64,000 nt of DNA from Rhytidiadelphus loreus. Lineage: Eukaryota; Streptophyta; Bryopsida; Hypnales; Hylocomiaceae. Position numbers and translations under genes: made by a program. The notes beneath the pieces were generated by a model. That model saw nothing but the letters and a program-made list of their open reading frames with translations. It had not been told where the DNA came from and ran no database searches. The stretch covers positions 28,284,863 through 28,348,862 of the forward strand of contig OX344761.1 of NCBI GenBank assembly GCA_947034895.1. Reading direction: 5' to 3'. Positions 23,042-34,522 of the stretch are shown in pieces. Position 1 is the first letter of the stretch. Each line of letters begins with the position of its first letter.

Positions 23042-24778
23042 TCAGTCATCTTCGAAACTGAGGAGTCTCGTTCGGACCGGTGACTGCAGTAACTCATGAA
23101 TACGGGGGCTTGGAGCAATCGACTTGCTGCTGGATGCCGTAACTCCAGAGTCCATGCTGCTGGAATCTCGGAAGACCGGAAGCCGCTCAGTACGTGGCGT
23201 CTCCGGGAAGTACTGAAACGCTGATGACTGTACCGGGGCGTTATAGCGTCGATACTGTTGTCCCGCTCCACGTCCTGTATTGTAACCCCTGCCCCGAGGA
23301 CTGGGTCCACGACCTCTGCTGTGTCCTCCATTGTAAGTTTGCCGATTGGCAACAGGGGGTGTGTTCAAATTCAGTTTCTGTTTTTTGGCCGGAGGAGCAC
23401 TACTGGGAGTGCCCGGGTTAGCGATCGAGAAGGCTGCAGGCTTAAGCATGCGTTCAATTTTTCGAGGGCCAGGCAGGTCCGGGAGTTCAGAAAGAATCTT
23501 GCCAGTCGGATTTGCCGCAAACTGGATGGCTCCAGTGCACATCCAAGTCCTGGTATGGTGAAACGAAATTTGGCAAAGGATAGCTGTTCTTCCCGCTCCT
23601 TGCATCCAAATGAGGAAAGCAATAAATTTAGCCTTTAGCGTGGGAAAAGTTATATCTGGAAAGAATTTCTCCAGATGGTTAACCATGTACCATCCTGCGT
23701 GATCCCACCAAATAAATGACCCATTGCAGCCCGAATTGGACTTAGGGTGGCAGGCGCACCTAAGGTAGGGTCTGTGGACATTCCACATTTCTTGGGGATG
23801 CTTATCCCGGCGATCATTCGCTGTGGGGACGTCAACTTTACTATGCAGTTTGACTGCAGTAGCAGTACATTTGCTGTGGTCATATCCATACAACGCGAAG
23901 GCATTTACCAAGTTTTGTCCATTTGCTATAATCTGTTTGCTATTAAGAGCAGCAGTTTTGCAATCCTCCATATCAGACTTCTTTAATCCACCCCAGATTC
24001 TCCATGTTGAAGGTAGGATCGGGGCTAGTGAATTAACATTACCAATCGACCATACTCTATGATCCTTCTGTGATACTTGATCCTCTATGGTCCGTTGAGG
24101 AACGAACGGGATGCCCATGTGGCGTCCAGAGGCAACAAGCGATTCTTGTTCCTTTTCGATCTGTGTAGAAACGATGGCTTCCTGGAAGTCTTCCAAGGTA
24201 GCCTTATGAACATCGTCAATACTGAGATTGGCCAAGAAAGGATGGCTGAAAGTACCTGGTGCAAGTACTGCAAGTTGGGATGCTGCAATCAGTGAATCCT
24301 CGGCTTGATTATTTGCATGTCTCAGAGCAACTTCCACAATTGTGGTTTGCTTCTTAGCAGCTTCCAGATCGGTCTCATCGAGTATGAGAATATCTTGTAA
24401 GGCTGCATGCAACTCTTTTAATCTCAACATCGTCTTTGCTTTGTCCGTATTAGAATATTCGAAGACCCTGGTCCATTGCGAGAGGTCCAAAACTGTCAGC
24501 AACAGAAGAGGCTCACCCTCTTCCCCGGCCGCTGTTATTGCTGCGAGGTCCGACTCCTGAATAAAGGAGTGAATTTCTGCATCGTTAATGGCCGAAAGTG
24601 TAGCCTGTACCCTTGGAATCGGGGGTGGAAGTGGGTCCTTATAACCCAGCTTCGACAGGTCTTGATGCCAAGTCGGTGCTGCTTTATTGTTCTGAAAAAA
24701 ATACAGATTTGGTAATTAGTGGTGTGGAGTATAAGAACTCTAAGACTAGATCAGATTAGAGCAGAAGTTTCACCAACC
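23042..24778 (-). CDS. ORF1 of the Penelope-like element: RGG-rich putative RNA-binding protein
   Basis: The main exon is 24691-23042 (549 residues, stop at 23042). A TTTTTTCAG acceptor precedes it, and an in-phase upstream frame ending at a GTTGGTG donor (after 24778) runs back into the direct repeat, so the first exon probably starts there (CPFQGCSRDLFFEIDPSE just before the donor). Near the C-terminus are a basic nuclear-signal-like PPAKKQKLN and an RGG/GRG box (GHSRGRGPSPRGRGYNTGRG). The middle holds a Cys/His cluster (YLRCACHPKSNSGCNGSFIW). RGG boxes bind RNA, so a role packaging element RNA is plausible. I do not recognise the family. The frame is intact. Confidence 0.55.
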
Positions 24779-24794
24779 TCTGATGGATCAATTT

Positions 24795-26095
24795 CAAAAA
24801 ACAAATCTCTGGAACATCCCTGGAACGGGCACTGATCTGATAAAGTCTTTACATTTTGGGAGCCACTACTAGACCAAAAATCCCAAAAAAATCAGCATTT
24901 AACCTATAATCTCTTGGATAACTGTAGAATTGGAAACCATTTATCCAACCATTGTACCTAAAAACCCAAGCTTTGCTGAAAAAAATATAACCCAATCGTT
25001 TTCAAATCAATCAAAATTGGAGTAATAATCTCCAAAGTTCAATCCAAAGCACCTTATCTATATCTCTTAAGTGTAGGACCTAACATCCTTGCATATTTAT
25101 CAACAAGCAAAAGAATGTAGTGTGAGAAATTTGGAATAAGAATTTTTTGTAGCTTGCCAAAAATCCTCCAAGAGTCTATGGACCTCACCTGTGCCCATCC
25201 CACAACATGACAAAAAGGAATGTTAAATGAGGTACACGAGGTGTCTTCAGTCCATAGTGCGTGTTATTGCAGTCACAAGGAGTTTAAGAAAAACTAACAA
25301 AACTTCAAAAACAAAATTACACCCAAACAGCACATTTGTAGAAAACCTGGTTGTTAGCACGAGAAGAAGATGCCATTTTCTGAGTATAACCGTAAGTTCC
25401 CCCACAGCAAGACTTTTCCAGAATCACAGCTCCTTCGCAGACAGCTGAAACTCTCGCAAGGTCAGTTCGGTGAAGCACCCCAACAGGTCAAACCGAAATT
25501 TCAAGCCAGTCTCACTCAACAGCACGTCCAGACAGAACTCTCTTTACGGAAATATGTTAAAAAGTTCCTCACAATGAATTCCAAAACATAATTTTGGGCA
25601 TGTTATAATGTGAACAGTAGAGGTATGACCAGTACTCCATTCCGTAGTAAATTTTTCATCTACTTGTAAGATCAACTTACATCTATTATTAAATTTGCTG
25701 TCATTATTCCAGCCGTCCATTTGCAGGATCAGTACTTAGAAATGAAAGCTAATTTGTCTGTTGTGCAGGTTTTTAGCTGTCATTTGCAGCTTCATTCAAG
25801 GGAACCTCATAAAGTGCTTAAATGGGGGCTAATTTGAACATAAGATAAAGATTATGTCATCACTTTAGAAAGATTTCAAAAAATCCCATTAACTCCACAA
25901 TGGGAGGGAGGGAGGTATTAATTCTTCCTTTTTCTTTCTATATATTTATTTCTTTTTTTATATAATACTCGTGGCACTTCCTTTATTTTAACAACCTTGC
26001 GTGAACCATTTACACATAATTTTCTCTACCTCATAATAGAGTATGAGCTGAAATTTACATCAAGTATTAAATCTTGAAGTTAAAATCTAGAGAAA
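24795..26095 (-). repeat. Direct repeat, 5'-side copy of the Penelope-like element
   Basis: Near-identical to 19317-20617. As the upstream copy it should hold the promoter, and it supplies the end of the probable first ORF1 exon on the minus strand. Confidence 0.9.
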
Positions 26096-26691
26096 AAAAT
26101 AAATAAAAAAATAAAACAAAACAAAACAAACAAACAAACAAACGTAAATTTGAATCTCTGTAAAATCTGGTTACTTTATTTGGTTACTAGTAACTAAAAG
26201 TGTCTATTCTCGAAAGGGGAGAATAGTTTTGCATCAATGGCTCTTGATCCATTGGACATTAGCTCATTGTCATTACGAACAGACACTTTATTCACGCCGG
26301 ACTTCTCTTTTGAAGATCGGAGTTTTTATCTATCTTCTTGAAGTAATATTGGATTGCCAAGGTGATACATTGATGATAAGAGGGTACTATACAGATGGGA
26401 ATTGGGAGTAACTATCACTGTAGTAGAGATGACATTCTAATGACCATTGGTTACATTGGATTGAAATTAAGATATTGTTTCAAGCTTAACCCCTAAACAT
26501 TAGTTTAACTCCTAAACATTAGCTTAACCCCTAAATGTTAACCCCTAAAGGACCATTGTCCCTTTGGGAGACAAATGCATTTTCGGGCAGGTACCTACGG
26601 GCTGAAATTTTCTCCTAATTTTTTGAAATTTTTTTTGGAGGTAGAAAAGTTGATTAGCTTTGTGGGAATATAATTTTTTTTCAAAATCAGT
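26096..26691. other. Spacer between retroelement and DNA transposon
   Basis: Starts with (CAAAA)/(CAAA) low-complexity DNA (26096-26142). A short imperfect repeat (CCCCTAAACATTAG, then AACTCCTAAACATTAG) lies near 26490-26545. No gene was recognised. Confidence 0.5.
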
Positions 26692-26701
26692 GCCCAGGAA
26701 C

Positions 26702-26790
26702 CAACAATGCTAGCTTGGAACGTGCAAGCTTGGAGCGGGGAGCTTGTGAGTTGTGAGTAGGAAGCTTGTGAGCGGGGAGCCTTGAAATAA
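26702..26790 (+). repeat. Left terminal inverted repeat, copy A
   Basis: The terminus is followed by clustered AAGCTTGGAGCGGGGAGC and GCTTGTGAGCGGGGAGCC units. Sub-terminal CCTATGACCGTT lies at 26882. Confidence 0.7.
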
Positions 26791-27780
26791 AAAAATTTCA
26801 ACTTTTTTACCAAAAATTATTTTTTTTGAAAAAATAATTTTAATGGAGAAGAAAATATACTATTTTTAGTAAATTTTAGGACCTATGACCGTTATTCCTA
26901 TATCCGTGAATTTCAATATTTTTTTTCAAAAATTGTCACTATTCATTTCCACGGGTTCATTTCGAGTAGAAAACAACTTCATATTGTGGTATACAATTCA
27001 GTATTCAATTCAACCACTATAATTTTTATGTAGAGGCACTCACAAATTATTTCAAGAACACAGTAGAATATATTAGGCTAATGTGACTCACAAACACAAT
27101 AATAAGTATAACCTAGCGTCCACTAATCCTACTCTGCATCAACGCTTTGCTTGGAGCTCATTATAGACATCGTATGCACCAGTATAATTTGGGGCCTCAT
27201 AGGATTCAAACCTCAGCCACGACATTCAAGTCTCATGAACTTCTCACAAATGTATTCCAACCTAATGTACTGACCATTACTTAAGAAAAAATATATATAA
27301 ATGAAAAAAAGGCATCTTTCCCAAAAAATAGAAAAAAATTGGAAAACAAATAATAGACTAATAAATAAAAAATAATGACTAAACAATATTAAATATAATT
27401 ATGTGGACAATGAAAGAAAAAAATGAGAGCACAATAAAGAAAAAATGAAAAAAATGAAAAAAAAATGGAAAATAATGATTGAAAAAGGAATAAAAGGAAA
27501 AGAATAGAAACAAAACAAACAAAACATTTGAAATAAAAAAGAAAGACCAGATAATTTTCTTTTAAATGGATATATATTCATGTGCCTTTTTCAGATTAGG
27601 GTTCACAATTACAGGTTTTAGGACTACATAATTTCTTCTTTAAAAATATTTAACTTTGTAAACACACTCCTACATTTCAAGGATGCATAGGATTGTTTCA
27701 TTCTATACACTTTAAATCATTTCAATCGTACTAAATTTTAATACAATACAAAAGAAGTACATAAAAAAATATGGCCAAGA

Positions 27781-28362
27781 CTACTCTAAACTTGTGATGA
27801 TCCCTACTTTAACTAAAAGAAGCTTCACCTCGTTGAAGCTATAATTTGGTGCATGAATGAATTTATCTTCATAGATGTCCATCTTGTAGAAGTACCAGTA
27901 CATGTAGTATAAGTGCTTGCAATTAATGTATTTTTGACAGCCTCCAATGGCTAAAATTGTCATGTTTGTAAAATTTGAGCATGTGCGTACCTCATGTAAT
28001 TCAGGATACATTTTTATTAAGGTCAAATCCAATCTCTAGTGATACAATTGTACCTAATCTTGGGAAAGGCAACAATGTTACTCCCAGTATTTCTCCTTTG
28101 ACATAGTCAACACTCTTCCACTTGTTATGTTGTTTTGTAGTTGGTGCATTTGCAATTTGCCATATGGCTCAATTGTTTCGGACCGTTTGATACACATTTG
28201 CATCATGTAGAGGTGGTTGATCATAATTACAATATACTCTTGAATATGTTAAACATATTGAACACTCGACGTGGAGACAATGTAAGGTATTCTTGCAGAT
28301 GGAAGCCAACATGTTGCAACAGTATCCCTCATCTCAACTCAGGTTTGTCCCAATCAATGTAA
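27781..28362 (-). pseudogene. Transposase C-terminal remnant with SWIM-like finger (copy A)
   Basis: The minus frame reads GGCQKYINCKHLYYMYWYFY then DKFIHAPNYSFNEVKLLLVK, matching the copy B segment GGRQQYVNCKHLYYLYRYFC...HAPSYSFNELKLLLV almost residue for residue. The SWIM Cys pair upstream is damaged: copy B has CTCPDF, here CSNFTN. Before it, QHNKWKSVDYVKGEILGVT shows the ancestral codon at the place where copy B has a stop. The rest of the gene is gone. Confidence 0.75.
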
Positions 28363-28438
28363 AGAAGAGATTGCCTTTTTCAACGCATAGATAAAGAAGT
28401 TTTTTTAAGAAGAAAGGGGGTTATAATAGGTAGTAGAG

Positions 28439-28774
28439 CACATTCAATTGCTATTATGTGAGCCTAGGGATCTCAAGTTCATGAATATAGAAGCCTAAGC
28501 TCCTATGTTTTAGACACCTTTTATAGTTATAGGATGTTTATATTATAGGTGTCAATGTTGTAGGTACCTATGTTATAAGCACCTTTTATGGTTATTGGAT
28601 ATTTACATAATAGGTGCCTAATTATATTGTAGGTGTCTATAATACAAGCACCTTCCTGACTATAGTTATAGGATGTTTATATTATAAGTATGTATATTAT
28701 AAATATCTCCAATAGTTGTAGAGTACCTATGTATCTAGACTCAAGGCTTGTAGGCTCACATACTAGCACCATTG
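28439..28774. mobile_element. Nested Mutator-like MITE, 336 bp
   Basis: The inverted ends share TGCTA(T/G)TATGTGAGCCTA (28449-28466 and 28751-28768). GGTAGTAGAG flanks both sides exactly (28429-28438 and 28775-28784). Internally TTATAGTTATAGGATGTTTA recurs. A 10-bp duplication and CA-starting ends suggest the same superfamily as the host element. Confidence 0.65.
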
Positions 28775-29164
28775 GGTAGTAGAGGACTTAATCGTACGTT
28801 TGCTGAAAATATTGTCTTCATCACCAACGCAAATGTTGAGGACATGTTTGGAAAGTGCTCTAAATTGAGCACAACCTATACATTGTTGAATCCTGATGCA
28901 AATTTTGTTTTCATATAGTCTTGTATTGTTCTACTCTAAAATTTATAGATTTAAGTAGGTTACCAATGACGAATTTGTTGTTTAGTTGGTGAAAGGCTAC
29001 ATTACAAATGTGAAAAGAAGAAGGTTAATTAGACATTAACAGCTTGGACAACCACTTTAGAAAAATCTATCAAGTGCAACAACTCATGTTTTGGCTTTCA
29101 AATCTACTAATGGGGATATAACAACTTTGGGTGGCAACCATAATTGTTGTAAGATAACTCAACT

Positions 29165-29294
29165 TATGACAAGCCAACTTTAGATCAACTTAATGTAGGT
29201 CCAAAAATTCTTTAGCTATACATGTATCTTCTAAAATTTACTTCACAAGAATTTTTTCACCTACATTAGGTTGGTCCAAAGTTGGCCTGTCATA
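29165..29294. mobile_element. Small foldback MITE, 130 bp
   Basis: Two arms of about 50 bp (TATGACAAGCCAACTTTAGA and, read inwards, TATGACAGGCCAACTTTGGA) face each other across a 30-bp loop. No target duplication was clear. Nested in copy A. Confidence 0.7.
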
Positions 29295-30131
29295 GGCTTA
29301 CATCCCAGCGATGCAGAGTTAGCTTTTGTAGTATGGGAGCAATGGTAATAAAAGAAGGAATAAAGGTTATGCCAAGCAGCGCTAGGTCTTGTGATTTTTT
29401 TAACGACCTTTTTCATTACTAAGTATTGCAAAGTGATTTAGATCTAGTTTGGAATGTTGCTGAACTTGAAAGTGAGATTCTTGTGATTGCCACAAGTAAA
29501 GTTAAATGCATGGAGCCATAGAAGTAGAGTATAAAAATCACTAATAAGCTTCTTAAATTAAAATTTAATATGAATGATTGTCTTACTAATACAATAAAAA
29601 AAATGCAAATAAAGTAGTACAACTCCAACTAGAGTTTTAGAAAGTTGCAAAGGCAATACTGGAATAGATGATGCAAGTAGGTTTTCATATTTACTTGTTC
29701 TAGTTTTCCACGTGTGTAAATTTGGATTGTTTCCATTGTTTGAATTCTGTAATGGGTTACCAATATTTTCTTGCAACTCACTATTGCATTGCTAATTCAT
29801 GAACAAGCTATTTGAAATTCTAAAGGCTATGTTGAGTATGAAAAGTCGGAGGCAACATACATTATCTTGAAAGAAAGTTGGATGGTTGTCTATTAGTACT
29901 CAAGTCTAATTGAGAGAGGGCAATCAAAGGTGTAAACTTATATCAAGACATTGAAATACAATAGCTCAGACTAGAATGAAATATTCAAATTTTGAGAAGG
30001 GAGATTACGAAGATTAAAAGATGTAGGACTATTGTTCACAAATAATTTGTGGAGATGAAAAAAGGTCAAAGTTTGTCATTGTACCCAAAACAAACACCCC
30101 ATTCAACATTGACAAACAAACTTGATTTAAA

Positions 30132-30340
30132 CACTACTACCTTACACCCGACTGAGGTTTTCCAGCTAATAGCCGGACCCCCAATTTTTGGTCAAACAAA
30201 AAGAAATTAATAATAATAATAATAATAAAAAAAAAATTCAAATTTTTTCTTTCACGTACCAAAAACGGGGGTACCACCAGGTAGCTCAAAAATCCTAGTC
30301 CGGTTCGACTGAGGTTTTTGAGCTACCAACTGGACCCCCT
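30132..30340. repeat. Hairpin module with GGGGGTACC / GGACCCCC arms in copy A
   Basis: GGTAGCTCAAAAATC and GATTTTTGAGCTACC-type arms flank a central dyad (AGTCCGGTTCGACT). Outer GGGGGTACCACC and ACTGGACCCCC complete an about 70-bp inverted repeat at 30267-30337. A second half-copy (CCGACTGAGGTTTTCCAGC to GGACCCCC) lies at 30147-30182. The layout matches the palindromic modules in the introns of copy B. Confidence 0.55.
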
Positions 30341-30544
30341 ATTTTCGGTCAAAAAAAAAATCATAAATCTTTTTTTTGGACTACCAAGATTATTTGATGA
30401 GAACCATAGCTTAGAGATTTTGTTTCATAATTTATTTTAATTTTCTTGTTAAAAAATTATACATTTCATTTTGTGCTTTGTAAAAATTTTGTTTTTCTTG
30501 TCTAGAGTTCAATTGTTAACATTGTTTTGTTGTCTCGTATAGAT

Positions 30545-32530
30545 TCGATTGTTCAAGTGCAGGGAGGAGATGTGGGTCAAGCTTCAACCTCAAAGGTGCA
30601 TCATAACATAGTTCTTGTTGCAGATGTGGCAAGTCCATCGTAACAATGACTTCGACAAATGCAAACATCGAGATATCTAGTAACAAGTCAACTAAGAAAG
30701 CTATTGAGGTCATGCTCCATTCTATTCTTTGAGGAAGTCAAAGTTCTTTGTATGGAACAGAAATCATTGTCTATTGGCGCGAATGAGTCATATTCTAGAC
30801 TTCATTCAATAAAGATATTCTGGCACATTACAACAAATTATATTGTTCTCAATACCAAAGACAAGATTGAATTGATCATGCAGGTCATGCATGGCATAAA
30901 CCAGTGAGTGACTTCTTTTACAAACCCATCCAATCAATTTTGGGTTTTACTCATTCTACAATTTATTTGTTATTCAAGGTATATGAAAAGATTTTTCATC
31001 ACCACATTTGAAATCCAAATCCATTGAGGACTCCCATAAAAAGACCAACTTGATTCACATATTGTACTGAGTGCAAAGGTACAACCTTCTATCCTTGTCC
31101 AAGTTTATAAAGATGTTGAGGCCATTAAAGGTGAAGAAATATGTAATCCATACATCTAGAAAAACTTGACACTTGATGTCAATTGATATTTTTATGACTT
31201 TCATGTTTCAAGTGAGATTTGGATTATGTAGAATTGTTGTTTCTCAAATTATTATTTTGTATTTTGTGGTTTGATTAATTTATATTATTTTCTAATTGAA
31301 AAGTCACTTGAATTGTGCAACAACAGTTTGTTTATGCAACGGATGCTACAAAATGAAAGTGTAATGAGACAATCTTGTTTGAAGAGGAATCCTAAACTCA
31401 TCATTACAAATGCCATGAGATTGAGAGCTAAGGTAGTATGCTCTAAAAGCGACCATTTAAGATCTGGTCCGCCTTTTCATAGGCTTACATAAACATAATT
31501 ATTTTTAGACCATTTTTCATAGAAAGAAAAATGGATGTGGAAACTAACACAAGTGGTTTTATATTTTTCCAATCATTTTTGAATTACTTATAAATTTTCA
31601 AAAATTCAGGACATAGGCACCTATTTGTGACCATAGGTCTCTCAAAATCTGTCCACTTCCAATTTGTAAACAGATGTGCAGAAATCAAAGGTAATGATTG
31701 GCTCTTGCAATAGAAAAATAATTTTTTCTCAATGCATTTAACTGCTACAGTGGTCCATTTAAGGATCACCTTGTCTCCATTCTTCACCCCAAAATAGGGG
31801 CGGTTTGAAGAAGGCGGACACTTTTAGAGCATACTACCTTAAGCAAAAGTCCACCAAGTTGTACTTGAAGATGATCAAGTTAGTCATGGTGGGCACTCTG
31901 CTCACGGTCTTGAATTTTTAGAAGAGTCTCGCACACTTTAGAGTTTTAGATTGCACCGCAACTATAGGTGACTATTGAATTGAATTACTATGGATTCTAA
32001 GTCTAATTTGTAAAGTGAATCTTTGAACTAATGTATATGATATTAATTTCAAGTGTCTCTATTATTGTTTGTTATAGTATAGGCTACCACATTGTGACAT
32101 TGGAGGAGGACAAGGATCTTTTTCACACCATCGTCAAACCCATGAGGAAATGCACCTTGATTGTAGCAATAACATAACTGCCACTACCAATTGCAATATC
32201 CCAAGATCTAGACACTATGACTATGGCACCTCTCAAGTTAGCTTAGAAGTCAAAATTTTGCTAGTAAGCTAGCCATTTTTCGTATCCTTTTTTTTCATGT
32301 CAAGTTTTAAGTTTTGTAAGCTTAACATTGTTTTACATCTATTTGTAGCCATATAGAATTGACATTAGTAGATGAAATGATGAAGGCACAAAGTCTGTTC
32401 TTCACTCTGGAGAAGAATTTTCATCTTCCTATGTCTGTCGAGCAGATGGCATCAGCATTTGCAAACTTTGGCTGCTCTAAACCAAAACGCCATAAACATA
32501 CCTATGCTTTGAAAATTTTGGATTTATAGA
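30545..32530 (+). pseudogene. ParB-methyltransferase gene remnant (copy A)
   Basis: Colinear pieces match copy B exons. NYIVLNTKDKIELIMQVMHGIN (30840-30905) corresponds to the end of the ParB-like exon. EDSHKKTNLIHILY*VQRYNLL lies at about 31028. KLYLKMIKLVMVGT lies at about 31857. GYHIVTLEEDKDLFHTIVKPM (about 32082-32145) matches GRHILALEADKMIFVGILEPM. The last exon FTLEKNFHLPMSVEQMASAF, then GCSKPKRHKHTYALKIL, ends near 32530. In-frame stops, frameshifts, the lost central exons and a MITE at 31430-31840 make it non-functional. Confidence 0.75.
31430..31840. mobile_element. MITE nested in the ParB-methyltransferase remnant, 411 bp
   Basis: The ends are perfect inverted copies of AAGGTAGTATGCTCTAAAAG, followed by a further GTCCGCCTT match. 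It separates two pieces of one ancestral exon (ITNAMRLRAK on the left, KSTKLYLKM on the right). The target duplication is unclear. Non-coding. Confidence 0.7.
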
Positions 32531-32894
32531 TGGTAGTGCCTCAAGGGTAGAGAGACTTTAAAGCCATCAACAATTGAGGGTTCTATAACCAAAACCACTA
32601 TGATTTAGACTCTTGAGATTGACATATCTCTTGAGCCAAACTATAATGCGTGGATTTTAGAATTATGAGTGTATTTGTGTGTTTTATGGCTACATCTTGG
32701 ACATTTGCTATTTTCATTTGGATTTTTTGCATCATGATGTCTATAAAAAATGATTGTATTTGCTTGTGGCAAAAAATACCTTCAAAATACATTTGCAAGT
32801 GCGTCAAATTTCATTAAAATGACTTCACATTTCTTGAAATTTATAATGTAATAAACCCACGCTCATAGGTCCCAACTTGTTTATACTACAAAAA

Positions 32895-32939
32895 AAAATC
32901 CCGCTCACAAGCTCACAAGCTCACACGCTAGTAACCTTG
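32895..32939 (-). repeat. Right terminal inverted repeat, copy A
   Basis: CCGCTCACAAGCTCACAAGC then CACGCTAGTAACCTTG; sub-terminal CCACGCTCATAGG at 32857-32869 mirrors the left CCTATGACCG. Confidence 0.7.
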
Positions 32940-32949
32940 GCCTGGGAAC

Positions 32950-34522
32950 AATAGTTATGACCAAATAAGCTCAAACAAGGGGACGGTGGGCAGCTCAGGC
33001 AGCCCAAAAAAAATGGACAAAAATTTGAATTTTCTTTTTAATATTATTTTTTCTCATAGATTATATTTTTTTCTATTTGGAAAGCTTTGATTCATTTCAT
33101 TTGGATATGTGATGAGAAAGTTATGGACATTCTTGTTTTTTGGGCAGTTAGAGCATCTTGTTGAAAAAAATAACTTGTAGGATTCATTTCTGAATGCAAT
33201 TTTTCAAATTTTTCAATTTTTTTTTTTTTGCATGGTTTGATTTACTTGCTAGAACAATCTCACCATAGGGATTAGTGCATTTGAATTCCATCTAAAATAT
33301 ATGAATATTTTAGATTTTCCTTCTATCTCGTATCTACTTCTACTTAACAAATTTTTTAAGAATGATAATTAATGTTTTTTTGAACTTTTTTTTTTACCTA
33401 GACTCTCAACTCAATTCTCCACTATAAAGATTTGAAGCTTAAAACTCTGTAGTGCAAAAATTTTAAGTTAAAAATGTTCAAAGTCAAAAAATCTAGTCCC
33501 ACAAAGTGCTGAAAAATTTGTTTTTCCCACTTTAAACACAAATATCTTGCAATCTGAGCGGTCAAAAATTCTGAAATTTTTTCCACACACTCTCATAATA
33601 GTTAGGTGTAAGATCCTACGGTTAGATATGAAAATAAAACAATTTGAAATTTTTTACTCCTTGCTATAGATATGGCAGTTTTGAGTGTTTTCTGGCAGAA
33701 AAAAGGGCTTGGTCCTTTAACCCCTTAACGCCTTGATCCTTTTTCTAATTTTGGCACATTTTTGCTTATATCTTTTTACAGAAATATCATTTACCACAAT
33801 TTCCTGAAATTGATCATTAAGGAAGGTTGTCTTTCCAAGATTCAAGTGTTACATTGGATGAATGAAAAGTTAGTTGGACAAAGCAGTGTCCTATAGCCCT
33901 CAATTCATCGTCCAAGGGTTAAGGGTTAAAAGTGTCATGAGAGTTGACAATTTGAGAAAAATCATCATAAATTACTATTTGAAAGAATATTTTGGAATTG
34001 ACATACAAATAAAAGTTTCAAATTCCATCTATAAGGTTAGATTTACCAATGCTATCACCATATTTTTCTATAACTTTTGAAAGAAAAATTTCAAAATTCC
34101 TTCAAAATTCAATTACAAGTAAAATATTGTCATTTTTTAATAAAATTTGATTGAATTAATTTGAAATAAGATTCTCTTGACCATGAAGTTTGTTGTCCTT
34201 GCTTCTCTCCATAGACCACTTTCCAAGTTACAATTTCACAGATTCTGAGGGTCGCCTCTTACAGGCCCGAATTGTAAGCAAACATCGTGCTTGTAAACCG
34301 TGCTTGTGATGGTATCAACCCTAAAGCATTGCAGTATAATAAATAAAAAGTTTCAAATACAATGTCCGGATAAGTGGTATCCTATCTATTTAATGAAAAT
34401 TGTGTAGACAAAAAAGAATATTGCCATCGATGTGCGGAGAGCCAATGAATGTCTATCCACACAACTCGGCTCTGCTTTGCAATTGCCCGGAATCTCCAGG
34501 TCTACTGTCACCATGTGACTAA
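32950..34522. other. AT-rich spacer, no gene seen
   Basis: Long A/T runs and no coding support. A 68-codon frame at 33874-34080 is probably chance. This is the 3' flank of the phosphatase gene; the end of its transcript is not obvious. Confidence 0.5.

Larger units (their letters stand above)
19317..26095 (-). mobile_element. Penelope-like retroelement with 1301-bp direct repeats
   Basis: Two co-linear direct repeats (19317-20617 and 24795-26095, exact offset 5478) flank two minus-strand genes. I noticed only three base differences between the copies by eye and no indel, so the insertion is young. The internal RT has Penelope-like motif spacing. Penelope-like elements are known for LTR-like direct repeats arising from tandem or partial copies, and here the 5'-side repeat appears to contribute coding sequence to ORF1, which also fits. 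No integrase, protease, tyrosine recombinase or GIY-YIG domain was seen. A/T-rich low-complexity DNA lies at the plus-strand end of each repeat. Confidence 0.65.
26702..32939. mobile_element. Degraded copy of the two-gene Mutator-like transposon (copy A)
   Basis: The left end starts CAACAATGCTAGC and the right end read inwards starts CAAGGTTACTAGCG. Both lead into GAGCTTGTGAGC-type repeats and a CCTATGA(C/G)CGT motif, as in the larger copy at 38649-54381. The flanks GCCCAGGAAC (26692-26701) and GCCTGGGAAC (32940-32949) match at 8 of 10 positions, consistent with an aged 10-bp target duplication. Inside are remnants of the transposase C-terminus (minus, 27781-28362) and of the ParB-methyltransferase gene (plus, 30545-32530), full of stops and frameshifts. 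The middle is deleted and three smaller elements are nested in it. Confidence 0.8.

Noticed and set aside
19317..26095. Interpretation as an LTR retrotransposon
   Set aside because: The repeats lack TG..CA ends and no protease, integrase or primer-binding site was seen; the RT motifs fit Penelope-like enzymes better.
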